Assembly: GCA_003169975.1 (NCBI GenBank)
Contig: PNAA01000034.1
Location: 153,929 to 217,928, forward strand
DNA length: 64,000 bases
Origin: Spartobacteria bacterium
GTDB lineage: Bacteria; Verrucomicrobiota; Verrucomicrobiia; Chthoniobacterales; UBA10450
Direction: 5' to 3'
Below, piece by piece: positions 36,296 through 45,591 of this stretch; position 1 is the first letter of the stretch; each line of letters starts with the position of its first letter. The notes beneath the pieces were generated by a model. It did no database searches and was not told where the DNA came from. It was given only the letters and a program-made list of their open reading frames with translations. A program made the translations under genes and the position numbers.

Positions 36296-38341
36296 TCACG
36301 GCGCGCCGTGCGCAAGTTTTTGAAACCGCGGATCGTTCCGAAGCGGATCGAACATGGGATCGAGCCGGAGGAGCGCCGGGGTCAACGGCGCCTGCCCTCC
36401 ACCGAGCGGACCCTCGTAGGGGAGCGCGAGCACCTTTTGCAGAGCGGCGATGGCGCGGTCGGGTTCTCCGACCTGCGCCGCCACCCGGGCAAGGATCTCG
36501 ATCGGGGCGGGTCCATCGAAGGCGTCTTTCTCGATCGGCATCGCGGCCATGGCCCACTCCGACATGGCTAACGCGACAACTTTGTCACCGAGACCCATAT
36601 CGGTCAGGGCAAGATCGAAAAGGAGGTTATAGTTATCTGGCTGTTCCCTGAGGAAAGGTTCCAGTTCGCCGCGGGCCTGGCGCCAACTTTCCTGGGCGGC
36701 GGCATGGTCGCCGGCGACATCCTGCGCCCAGCCTAACCAAAAACGCAGTTCACCCGCAAAGTAGCCCCACGCCGGGTCTGGCCTGGCGAGCAGGCTCGTT
36801 AGGCGCGGGATCGCGGGGGCGGGGCGGCGCTCCAGGATAGCCTGGTAAACCTGCGTGTATAAGACATTGGAATCGTCGGCCGGCGGGTGGAGCGGAGCGA
36901 GGAGCGCGGCGGCTCGCGGGAGGTCGCCTTCAGCCTGGGCGATTGACGCCTCGACCGCGATGGTATCCATGTCGTCCGGTGTGATCTTGAGAATCTGGTC
37001 AAACTTCCGCAGCGCTGCCGCAAAACGACGGAGAGCGATGTAGGATTGGCCATGCTGGCCGAGCACGTAAACGTTTCGCGGATCGAGCCGCTCGGCTTCG
37101 TTGAAGTAGGACTCGCTCTTGTCCCACTGGCCTTGTCTCCGCGTGACATAGGCCAGCGATTCAGGAATCCGGCTGCTATTGGGCAGGAACTGCCGGGCCT
37201 GTTCAAAGTAGCGCACCGCGGTGGTGTAATCCTTCAGGCAGGCGTAATGATAATATCCCTCGGCATGGAGGGCCTCGCCGAGGTTGGGCTGAAGAGTTAG
37301 AGCGGTGGCAGCTGCCTGCCGCGCTTCTTCCCGAAGGGCATCCGTGGGTTGCAGGGTCTGGGTGAGATAACCACGCGCATCGACAAAGGAGAGGAGTGTC
37401 CAGGCAAGGGCGAACTTCGGATCCAGCCGCACTGCTTCTCTGAGATATTTTTGGGCGCCGCGAGAGTTAGCGGCTGAGTTGGCCGTTTTAAGGTTGTAGG
37501 CCAACCCGCGCAAGTAGGCATCGTAGGCCTCAGGATTTTCCGTCGGCCGGGCGGCGATGACCTGCTCTTCCTGACCCGTCAGTTTAGCCTGTAACTGATC
37601 GGCGATGGTCTTGGCCACCTCGGTTTCGACCGAAAAAATGTCCGTCAGTTTGCGATCAAAACTATCGGCCCAAAGATGGGAATCGTCGGCCGCCTTGATC
37701 AGCTGCACGTTAATGTGCACCTGGTCGCCGCTCTTCTGCACACTGCCTTCGAGGATGTGGGCGACCCCAAGCTGCTTTGCGATCTCGGGAAGATTCTCCG
37801 GCGCGCTTTTGTAGAGCTGGGTCGATGTCCGCGAGATGACCTTCAGGTCGGCGATCTTGGATAATCGGGTCAGGATCTCGTCCTGGATACCGTCGGTGAA
37901 ATAGCTGTTTTCCTTGTCGCTGCTCAAGTTTTCGAACGGCAGCACCGCGATTGATTTTTCCGGCGCCTCCGCCGCGCCGCCCTGCCTTGGCGCCGCGGTG
38001 AAACGCCCGAGGAAGAACAAGCCGGCGGAAAACAGACCGGCAGTGACGGCTATGTAAATCCATGTCCGACTGCGCGACGAATGGTTCGGAAGCTTATCCG
38101 CGGTCTCCGTTCGTTGGATCCCTTGCGGGGTTAATTCAAATGCCCAGGCGATGACTAACGCGATCGGAAAACCAAGAACGATCAGGAGGACGACCAGCCT
38201 AACGACCCAATTCGGAATCTCGAAAAAAGGAAGGACCTGGGTGGCGACCTGAATCAGGAGCCAGCCCACCACGGCATACGCGACCGCGACCTTGTAGACG
38301 TTGCGCCGCTTTAATTCGCTGAAGAAGTTCCCTGGGTTCAT
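36296..38341 (-). CDS. Membrane TolB-like/TPR protein, paralogue 3
   Basis: 681 residues from the ATG at 38341 (MNPGNFFSELKRRNVY), which aligns with the start of the paralogue at 39.7 kb. Two membrane helices with the family pattern WLLIQVATQVLPFFEIPNW and GFPIALVIAWAFELTPQGI are followed by a further helix, a TolB-like domain from EKSIAVLPFENLSSDKENS, and TPR repeats ending DPLRNDPRFQKLA. I infer a periplasmic scaffold or sensor with a short cytoplasmic N-terminus. Its role is not known. It is transcribed leftward, as are the ATPase and the next paralogue. Confidence 0.8.
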   Translation of the reverse strand: MNPGNFFSELKRRNVYKVAVAYAVVGWLLIQVATQVLPFFEIPNWVVRLVVLLIVLGFPIALVIAWAFELTPQGIQRTETADKLPNHSSRSRTWIYIAVTAGLFSAGLFFLGRFTAAPRQGGAAEAPEKSIAVLPFENLSSDKENSYFTDGIQDEILTRLSKIADLKVISRTSTQLYKSAPENLPEIAKQLGVAHILEGSVQKSGDQVHINVQLIKAADDSHLWADSFDRKLTDIFSVETEVAKTIADQLQAKLTGQEEQVIAARPTENPEAYDAYLRGLAYNLKTANSAANSRGAQKYLREAVRLDPKFALAWTLLSFVDARGYLTQTLQPTDALREEARQAAATALTLQPNLGEALHAEGYYHYACLKDYTTAVRYFEQARQFLPNSSRIPESLAYVTRRQGQWDKSESYFNEAERLDPRNVYVLGQHGQSYIALRRFAAALRKFDQILKITPDDMDTIAVEASIAQAEGDLPRAAALLAPLHPPADDSNVLYTQVYQAILERRPAPAIPRLTSLLARPDPAWGYFAGELRFWLGWAQDVAGDHAAAQESWRQARGELEPFLREQPDNYNLLFDLALTDMGLGDKVVALAMSEWAMAAMPIEKDAFDGPAPIEILARVAAQVGEPDRAIAALQKVLALPYEGPLGGGQAPLTPALLRLDPMFDPLRNDPRFQKLAHGAP

Positions 38342-38456
38342 GGTCCCCGCTTCCGGCGCCAAAGCCTCCTCTCTCCGGGACTCAAAACCCGCCTCCGATG
38401 CGATGTGCTCTCTGCTTCACACCTGGCTGTTTCATCTGTCCGGAATGGGCGCGGTC

Positions 38457-39605
38457 TCACGGTAGTTGCACTCTTTGCACCCACAGCCTGAAAAAGCGAT
38501 CAGTGATCAGGAACGAGCCGTTCTCCCGATCGATGACATCGCGGTCGAGCAGCGCATCGACCGCGCGTTGCGCATTCGAAGGCGAACCGAGGCCGGAACG
38601 CCGCACAAATTCTCCCGCGAAAGGCTTCACCGGTGCGGCTTCGCTCGCGATGCCCTTCAAGAACTTGCGCTGATTCATCGCGAGAGACTCCCACAAGGTC
38701 GAGTAGGCGTAATTTTCGCGCTGGAGAAGCAGCCGGAGCGCCTCCTTGAACAACTCTTCGGTGACCGTGGCGCCCGGTTCGCATAACTCCCAGAGCGCAT
38801 GAGAGAGATGCTGGGTGTAAAAGGGATGTCCCTGCGTCTGTTCGCAGATGGAATGGATCAAGCCTTGGCTGATCTTCTTGCCGGCCCCCGCAAATCGCTC
38901 CCGGATAAACGGAATCCAATGTTCTTCGGCGATGGGCCCGAGTGGGTAATGGCCACCCGCGCGGTAGAGCGGCCGGGCACGATCCATGAACATTTTTTGG
39001 ATGAGATGCTTCCGGCTTCCGAGAAAGATGTAAGCCACCTCGCGGTGGTTTTGAATCACACTGCGGAGCTTCTTTTCCACCCGATCGCCGCCGTATTCGA
39101 GGACTTGCTGGAACTCGTCCAGGACGATGACCACATCGCGGTCGTGTTTGGCCGCGATCTTCGCCGGGGTCTCCAGGACTTCGTCGAGGGCGGGAACGAT
39201 CCGGGTATGCCGGGAGACGCCGAAGTTCACCTCCGGCTTTCCTCCCTCGTCGAGCGTGACGCTCGGCGCCAGATTGCTGAAGAGGCTCTTGCCGGTTTCC
39301 AAAAGCTTCCCTACCGACGAACTCATCGCTTGCGTGATGGCTTTGGCCATCGCGGTCACGAACGTCGCCTCGTTGTCGGTCGGCCAGAGATCGACGTAGG
39401 CGCAAACCGTCGTTCTTTTCGAGAAGCCGGCCAGCACCGCCCGCACGAGGGAGGTCTTGCCAAAGCGACGCTCGGAGAAAACGAACAGTTTTTCATGGTT
39501 GCGGATCGCCTGCGCGAGATCCGCTTTCTCCCGGGCCCGGTTGCAGAAGGAATCTCCTGCGACCACGCCGCCGTATTCGAAAGGGTTAATCCGATTACGC
39601 GTCAT
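38457..39605 (-). CDS. AAA-type ATPase (ATPase_2-like)
   Basis: 382 residues. The Walker A region is SERRFGKTSLV (a variant of GxxGxGKT) and Walker B is VVIVLDEFQQV. The rest has the arrangement of archaeal-type STAND/AAA ATPases: NPFEYGGVVAGDSFCNRAREKADL before Walker A and a C-terminal winged-helix-like region (QRAVDALLDRDVIDRENGSFLITDRFFRLWV). Such proteins act as nucleotide-driven switches, some in defence. It lies between two TolB-like/TPR paralogues on the same strand, but no functional link is proven. Confidence 0.78.
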   Translation of the reverse strand: MTRNRINPFEYGGVVAGDSFCNRAREKADLAQAIRNHEKLFVFSERRFGKTSLVRAVLAGFSKRTTVCAYVDLWPTDNEATFVTAMAKAITQAMSSSVGKLLETGKSLFSNLAPSVTLDEGGKPEVNFGVSRHTRIVPALDEVLETPAKIAAKHDRDVVIVLDEFQQVLEYGGDRVEKKLRSVIQNHREVAYIFLGSRKHLIQKMFMDRARPLYRAGGHYPLGPIAEEHWIPFIRERFAGAGKKISQGLIHSICEQTQGHPFYTQHLSHALWELCEPGATVTEELFKEALRLLLQRENYAYSTLWESLAMNQRKFLKGIASEAAPVKPFAGEFVRRSGLGSPSNAQRAVDALLDRDVIDRENGSFLITDRFFRLWVQRVQLP

Positions 39606-39687
39606 GCATTACGCAACATGCATAAGGAAGCGGCGGACCGCAAATCCGCGAATCGACCGAGCAACCTCACCCCCCGACCTTCCAGGT

Positions 39688-41481
39688 TCATGGCTCCGCC
39701 TCGAGAGGCAATGCCAGTGCGGAGTGCGCGACTTTGTATTCCAAGGCGGCAAAGCGCGGATCGCCAAAGAGGGGCGCCAGCCACGTGTAGAAACGGGGCG
39801 CGCTAACCCGCGCCGAGCGATCGGCGCACGCCTGATCGAGTGCGGCGAAGGCTTTGTCCTTGTCGCCGAGTGCCGCGCAGATCCCGGCGAGATGGGCGCG
39901 ATCCACGTAGCGTTGTTGGGCGAGCGCTTCGAGGTCGGCCAGGATGCGCCGGGCCCGGTCGCCCTGGCCAGTGTGCGCATAACAGATCGCGAGCTGGAAA
40001 TTTGGCCGCGTTATCGTCCCAGCGGGAAGCGATTCGTAACGTTTGATCGCATCCGGCCAGCGACCCTCGGCGGCGTAAACACTGGCGATCGGGTCAACAT
40101 CATAAAAAAAGTGGGGATCGATTTCCATGACCTGCTCGGCAAGCTGGAAGGCGGCCCCATAATCGCCGCGCGCGATCGCAATGTAGCATTCAAACATGAG
40201 TGGCCATGTGTAGGAGGGGTCGAGCGCGCGGGCTCTTTGCAGTTCCGCGCGGCCGGCATCGAAGTCACCTTCGACCCGCGCGAGATACCAGCCGAGCCAG
40301 CGGTGCGCGTCGGAAGAATTCGGATCGAGCGCGACCGCCCGTTCCAATTCGCTTTTCGCCAGGGGAAAATTTCGATCGTAGAGCATGGAGACGGCGCCTA
40401 ACCAGATATGGCCGACGCCCGCCCCGTCATCACTCTGCACCGCCATGAGGGCGGCGTGGCGCATCGGGCCTAAGACGTCGAGCGGGGCACGATAGGCGTC
40501 GGCGATGGTGAGATAAGCGCCGGCCAGTTCGCCCCAGGCCATGGCATAGTGCGGATCATCGACGACGGCTTCTTGCAGGAAGGCGATTTTCCCCTCAAGA
40601 CTCTGCTCATCGGAATGCGCTCCCAAGGCATGGGCGCGGAGGAAAAGATCGTGGGCGCGCGCGCTGGTCGTGGGCGGAGTGAGCAACCGCTGCTCCTGGG
40701 CTGGCGCGAGTCTTATCTTTAGCGCGTCGGCCACTTGCTCCGCGACTTCGCCCTGCACACTGAAGACGTCCCCGGTCTTGCGCCGAAAGCTTTGCGCCCA
40801 AAGCTGATTGCGGCTCCGCGTATCGATGAGATGGATGTTGATCAAAACGTCGTCAGCAACTTTCTGCACGCTCCCCTCCAACACCGTCGCGACCCCCAGC
40901 TCGCGGCCGACTGCTTCCAGATTTTCGGGATGACTTTGATATTTCTGCGTCGAGGTGCGCGAGCGGATGTTCAAATCGCGCAATTGGGCGAGGGAGGTCA
41001 GGATTTCGTCCCGCATGCCGCTCACGAAATAGGCGTTGCTCTGGTCTGCGCTGAGGTTTTCAAAGGGCAGAACGGCGAGCGATTTGTTCTCGATTGCAGC
41101 TTCGGGTTGTGCGTTTTCGCTGTCTTGCTGCGAATGCAAGAATCGGACGGCCATCACCCCGGCCGCAGCGGCCGCGACGACGACGATCAGAGCGGTGAGT
41201 TTGCGCCCGGTCCGGCGGGTAATCGATTCGCTGCGCGCGACATCTTGCTCGCGCTTGATTCCCGCTGGCGTCAGTTCGAACGCCCACGCCCAAATCAAGG
41301 CGATGGGAAAACCAACAATCGTCAGCACGACGGCCAGCCTAACGATCCAGTTCGGAATATCGAAAAACGGAAAGACCTGCGTGGCGACCTGGACGAGCAA
41401 CCAGGCAACCACCGCGTAAGCGACCGCGACCTGGTAAACATTGCGCCGCTTCAATTCGGCGAAGAAATGTTTTGGATTCAT
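39688..41481 (-). CDS. Membrane TolB-like/TPR protein, paralogue 4
   Basis: 597 residues from MNPKHFFAELKRRNVY. It has the same two-helix N-terminal module (WLLVQVATQVFPFFDIPNW, AWAFELTPAGI) as paralogues 1 and 3, an extra helix (ALIVVVAAAAAGVMAVRFL), a TolB-like domain from NKSLAVLPFENLSADQSN, and TPRs. It ends APLFGDPRFAALEYKV, a variant of the family ending. It is shorter than its relatives because the TPR array is smaller. Function is unknown; inferred scaffold or signal protein of the cell envelope. Confidence 0.8.
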   Translation of the reverse strand: MNPKHFFAELKRRNVYQVAVAYAVVAWLLVQVATQVFPFFDIPNWIVRLAVVLTIVGFPIALIWAWAFELTPAGIKREQDVARSESITRRTGRKLTALIVVVAAAAAGVMAVRFLHSQQDSENAQPEAAIENKSLAVLPFENLSADQSNAYFVSGMRDEILTSLAQLRDLNIRSRTSTQKYQSHPENLEAVGRELGVATVLEGSVQKVADDVLINIHLIDTRSRNQLWAQSFRRKTGDVFSVQGEVAEQVADALKIRLAPAQEQRLLTPPTTSARAHDLFLRAHALGAHSDEQSLEGKIAFLQEAVVDDPHYAMAWGELAGAYLTIADAYRAPLDVLGPMRHAALMAVQSDDGAGVGHIWLGAVSMLYDRNFPLAKSELERAVALDPNSSDAHRWLGWYLARVEGDFDAGRAELQRARALDPSYTWPLMFECYIAIARGDYGAAFQLAEQVMEIDPHFFYDVDPIASVYAAEGRWPDAIKRYESLPAGTITRPNFQLAICYAHTGQGDRARRILADLEALAQQRYVDRAHLAGICAALGDKDKAFAALDQACADRSARVSAPRFYTWLAPLFGDPRFAALEYKVAHSALALPLEAEP

Positions 41482-41644
41482 CGCGGACCGTCGGCTCGCT
41501 ACTCTGCGGCTCGACCATAGTCGATGGAAGCGCCTCGGCCAACGACTGCGTCAAACCCGGCGCTGCGCACACAGCCGGGCGTACTCCTTGTCGCAATATT
41601 TCAGGATTGTTCTTCGCGAGCCTGAGGTCTAACAAATTCGCCTT

Positions 41645-43199
41645 ATGCGCCTTTCCACTCTTCGCCCACTCCTTCCATCTCTCGTTATCCTCCTCTTTCC
41701 GGTGGCTGCAAACGCAGGGAGTTTTTCCCTCAGCGAACAAAGCGTCAGCGGTCTCGGTACCGCCTTCGCGGCGGCGCGGCTCAGGCCGAGGACGCCTCCA
41801 CGCTATTTTTTAACCCCGCCGGAATCGTTCTGCTGGACCAGGGAGAATTGCAGCTCGGCCTGCAAGTGATTGTCCCCAGCGCGACCTTCAACAACCAGGG
41901 ATCGCGTTACAATCTGCCGAACACTCCGTTCGACGGACTTCCGATTTCAGGCGAGAACGGCCGGGACGGCGGCGTCACGCGCGAGATCCCGAATTTTTAT
42001 CTGACCCAGCCGGTTTTCCGGAACACCCGCTACGGCGACCTTTCCGTCGGCGTCGGCCTGAGCGTGCCGTTTGGTTTGGAAACAAGCTATAGCCCGGGCT
42101 GGGTCGGCCGCTACCAGGCCCTCCGAACCAAGCTAACGACCTTCGATATTCAACCGACGATCGCCTATCGGTTGTTCGACCGGATTTCGTTTGGCGCCAG
42201 CCTCGATATTCAACGCGCTTCCGCGCGGCTGACGCAGGCGATTGACTTCGGCCTCATCGCGCAACCAGCCCTCGGACAGTTCTATGCCGGCCTGCCCGCC
42301 GCCCTCGCGGCCCAGATGGTGCCGCCCGCGTTGATCGGTCCCACGATTGCTGCCACGCAGCAAGCCTATGCGAATGCCGGCTTCGTTCCGGGCGGCCGCG
42401 ACGGCGTCTCGGAAGTGACGGGCGACGACTGGACTGTGGGCTTCACGCTGGGCGCGATGCTGGAATATTGGAAGGGCAGCGAAGAATCCTGTTTTCAGGA
42501 CGGCCGCTTCGGCGTCAGTTACCGCTCCGGCATGGATCGCTGGATGGCAATGCCAAGTTTCGCGGCGTGCCGCTGCTCACCGCTCCCGGTGCGCCGGTGC
42601 AATTCCCGCAACCGGACGCGCTGCAGGCTGTCTTCTTCGACCAGGGCGCGAGCGCGGCGCTGGATCTTCCCGACATCCTGCACTTCAGCGTCTACCAGCG
42701 CTTCCTGCGCCAGTTTGCCGTTTTGGGCGACATCACCTGGACGCATTGGAGCAGACTCCAAAGCGTGCCGATTGTTTTTGCCAATCCCGGCACGGCCTCC
42801 AACGTGCTGGAAATTAATTACGACGATGCGCTGCGCTATGCCGTCGGCTTCGAATGGTACGCCACGAAAAAACTGACGTTGCGGACAGGCTTTGCCTACG
42901 ACGAAACGCCGATCAAGAGCCCGGATTTTCGCACGCCATGAATCCCGGATAACAACCGCTACTTCCTCTCGGCTGGTCTACGCTGGTCTCCGCTCGACGA
43001 TGTGGATCTCGATCTCGGCTGTGCGCACCTCTTTGTGCAAGATCCGAGCACGGATGTCACCGATAGCCAGGGCCACCAGTTGCGCGGGACATTCGATGCC
43101 TCGGTCAACATCATGAGCGCTTCGCTGACCTACCGGTGGAGCGGGCCGCGAGCAGTCGCGCCGGTCTCCGGCAAAGACGTTTCCGGTTACCGAAAATAG
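41645..43199 (+). pseudogene. FadL/OmpP1-type outer-membrane transporter, two frameshifts and an in-frame stop
   Basis: Fragments in different frames join to one porin of about 515 residues. A signal peptide (LVILLFPVAANA) is followed by SFSLSEQSVSGLGTAFA and, after a lost base near 41769, GAAQAEDASTLFFNPAGI, which is the FadL/OmpP1 family hallmark. Barrel strands continue to about 42535, where a second shift restores SLDGNAKFRG. An in-frame TGA at 42939-42941 stands where the surrounding frame suggests Arg (CGA). Downstream, NNRYFLSAGLRW and a barrel end are intact. FadL proteins import hydrophobic molecules such as long-chain fatty acids. The stop argues for real decay rather than only sequence error. 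Confidence 0.85.
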
Positions 43200-43213
43200 C
43201 GGCGATCGGACGG

Positions 43214-43264
43214 TTAGCCGACCCGATCGGGAACGTTGCGCCGCTTCGGTTCGGCGGAGAATTT
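43214..43264 (-). pseudogene. N-terminal fossil of a TolB-like/TPR paralogue
   Basis: On the minus strand, FSAEPKRRNVPDRVG followed by a TAA matches the start of the family (FFAELKRRNVYxVA). Only about 16 residues remain, just downstream of the cyclase-headed paralogue. With the remnants at 15.7 and 18.8 kb it shows repeated loss and gain of this family here. Confidence 0.5.
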
Positions 43265-43309
43265 TCGCAAATTCGCGGGTGCAGATTCGCGAGCCTTGGA
43301 AATCGAAAG

Positions 43310-45412
43310 TTATCGCAGAGCGATCCGCTGCAAGATCGAAACGAAACGCGGATCGGAGCGAACCGGGTCCCAGTTATGGTCGACGTCCAGAAAAAAGAGA
43401 CGCACGTCGCGCTCGTCACAAGCCTTCTCCAACCAGGTGAAACAATTATCGCGCTCGTCCAGGCCGAGGTAAATCACCGCGACACTGTAAGGCGGCAGGT
43501 AACGCCTGGCGAAGGTGGCCTGCAGTTCTGCAAGGAGCGCGCGTGCTTTCGCAGTATCTCCCGCCCGGGCCGCGGTGTAGGCGAGCATTGCGACCGGCTG
43601 AGAACCATTGCCTGAGAAATCGCGCGCTTTGCTGAATGCGGCGCTGGCTCCGGGGTAGTCACTCTTTTCCAATTCGACGTTTCCGCGAAAGAGGTAGGCA
43701 ATCCAAAACCTGGGATTGAGGTCGAGGGCTCTTTGCAGGCTCGCCGTCGCCTCATCATAACGTTTGGCGTAGAAAAAAGTCATTCCCTCGAGGGTGTTGA
43801 TGATCGGCGAAACCGGATCGAGCTGGCGTGCCCGCGCGGCCTCGGCGATCGCCTCGGGATGTCGGCCGAGCGCGGTCAGGAGTTGCGCTCGTACGATGTG
43901 CGCAAAGGCGAGGTTTGGGTTGAGCGTAAGCGCACGTTGCGCCTCGGCCTCCGCGCCCGCCCAATCCCAATCAAACCACATGTGGATGAAAGCCAGGGTG
44001 ACGTGCGGCTCCGCCAGCGTCGGGTCGATCTCGATGGCCTTGCGCGCCGCCGCGGTCGCCTTTGGCAAGAGGTCCTTGGAGGGAAGATCGCCGTTGATCG
44101 TCAGAGTGCGGTAGGCGTCAGCCAGCCCGAAGTAGGCTAGCGCGTAAGTCTTATCCAGCGCGATTGCCTGCTCGAAATAACCGATGCTTTTCGTGATCTC
44201 AGGCGGGGTGAGCAGGTTCCAATGGTAACGCCCGGTAAGATAAAGCTGATAAGCCTCCAGGTTATCGGTGTAGCGTTTCGTCAGTTGTTTCCTTTCCTCG
44301 CCGCTCAGCCGCAGCGCGAGCGCGTCCGCGACCTTTTGCGAGATCGTATCCTGAACTGCGAAAACGCCCGTGAACTTTTCGTTGAAGCTCGCGGCCCAGA
44401 GAGAGGCTCCGTCCCGCACCCGGATGAGGCGCGCGGTGACTCTGATTTGATCACCCACCTTCTGGAGGTTGCCCTCAAGGACGGAATCGACCTGGAGTTC
44501 CCGCCCCGCGGCTAACGAGTCTTGCTCGAGCCCGCTGTATTTGCGCACCGAAGGAAGGGAAGAAACGATCAGTTCCCGGCTATTGCTTAACTTGGTAATC
44601 AATGAGTCTGCCATACCGAGTTCCATCACCTGGTCGCCGTTCTCGGGGACGAGGGGCTTGAAGGGAAGAACCGCGATCCTTTTCTCGGGTGGGTTGGCCG
44701 GCGCGGCGCTCGCGCTGGTCGTCGCCTGATGCGAAAAGACGGCCCAGGCAACTCCCAGCGCGATCGTTAGGCAAAGAGCGGCCGCAAGCCAGGCGAAATT
44801 CCGCCTCCGCCGGGCGTGCGCCGCGCCGGTTTCCTTTTCCCGGATCCACTTTTCCGGCAGCGCGGAGTTGCCCAGCTCCCCGGTGTAAAGATTCACGACC
44901 CCGATCTTCTGGCCGTGCTTCACCTCGACTTCGCCGAGATCGTGCAGATGCGGTTCCCAGTGGCGATAACTCGCCAGATCGTCCGCCACCCGCCGGGAGA
45001 GAAGGATGTGTCCGGCGTCGCCGCAATCCATCACCCGTTGCGCCGTGTTAATGCCGGCGCCGGCGATGTTGGCGCGCTCGTTCACGTCGGCAACTTCACT
45101 CACGGGTCCGCTGTGGATACCCATCCGGAGCCGGAGCTGGGGATGATTTTTGGCCGCCTGCGAGATCTCGAGCGCGCATTGCGCAGGCGCCTCCGGGCGG
45201 TCGCGGAAGACCAGCGCCATGCCGTCGCCGGTAGGGAGCCGGAGCAGCGTCCCGGCCGCTTCCGCGACGCGGAAGGGCTCGGTGGCGCGCACGATTTCCT
45301 TCAACGCCTGGAGCAACTCGCTCTGCTCGTTGATCAGCAACCTGGAGTAGCCCACAAGGTCGATGAAGAGCACGTGGCCGATCTCGGCTTTGAGGTCTCC
45401 TTCGTTAGGCAT
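43310..45412 (-). CDS. Nucleotide cyclase-headed TolB-like/TPR protein, paralogue 5
   Basis: 700 residues from the ATG at 45412; a longer form from 45475 adds 21 Arg-rich residues. Residues 1-170 are a class III cyclase domain: metal Asp in FIDLVGYS, second Asp in LPTGDGMALVF, and Asn/Arg in GINTAQRVMD. The substrate Lys position reads Leu/Arg, so the nucleotide used is uncertain. A membrane helix (about 205-225) precedes the TolB-like domain (KRIAVLPFKPL) and TPRs. The ending SDPRFVSILQRI is related to the family ending. The word TCGTTAGGC encodes PNE right after the start Met. Divergent from the patatin gene. Confidence 0.82.
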   Translation of the reverse strand: MPNEGDLKAEIGHVLFIDLVGYSRLLINEQSELLQALKEIVRATEPFRVAEAAGTLLRLPTGDGMALVFRDRPEAPAQCALEISQAAKNHPQLRLRMGIHSGPVSEVADVNERANIAGAGINTAQRVMDCGDAGHILLSRRVADDLASYRHWEPHLHDLGEVEVKHGQKIGVVNLYTGELGNSALPEKWIREKETGAAHARRRRNFAWLAAALCLTIALGVAWAVFSHQATTSASAAPANPPEKRIAVLPFKPLVPENGDQVMELGMADSLITKLSNSRELIVSSLPSVRKYSGLEQDSLAAGRELQVDSVLEGNLQKVGDQIRVTARLIRVRDGASLWAASFNEKFTGVFAVQDTISQKVADALALRLSGEERKQLTKRYTDNLEAYQLYLTGRYHWNLLTPPEITKSIGYFEQAIALDKTYALAYFGLADAYRTLTINGDLPSKDLLPKATAAARKAIEIDPTLAEPHVTLAFIHMWFDWDWAGAEAEAQRALTLNPNLAFAHIVRAQLLTALGRHPEAIAEAARARQLDPVSPIINTLEGMTFFYAKRYDEATASLQRALDLNPRFWIAYLFRGNVELEKSDYPGASAAFSKARDFSGNGSQPVAMLAYTAARAGDTAKARALLAELQATFARRYLPPYSVAVIYLGLDERDNCFTWLEKACDERDVRLFFLDVDHNWDPVRSDPRFVSILQRIALR

Positions 45413-45591
45413 GCGGAACTGGATCAATCTTCGCCGGCCGTCAGGCGCCCGGGCGGCGGCTTCATCGTTGCCCAATGCATAGTCGATTTTTGCGCGCGCG
45501 GCGAGGCTCGATCGCAGTCCGGGTGCGGAAAAGAAATTGGCTTGTCTCTTCCGCGGCCAGGGCCTAAACCAATGTGCAGGGAGGTTTGCTC

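Noticed and set aside
38457..41481. ATPase and flanking TPR genes as a known defence system
   Set aside because: The ATPase has a STAND/AAA layout, but no nuclease, protease or reverse transcriptase effector is adjacent, and the flanking genes belong to a locally expanded signalling family.
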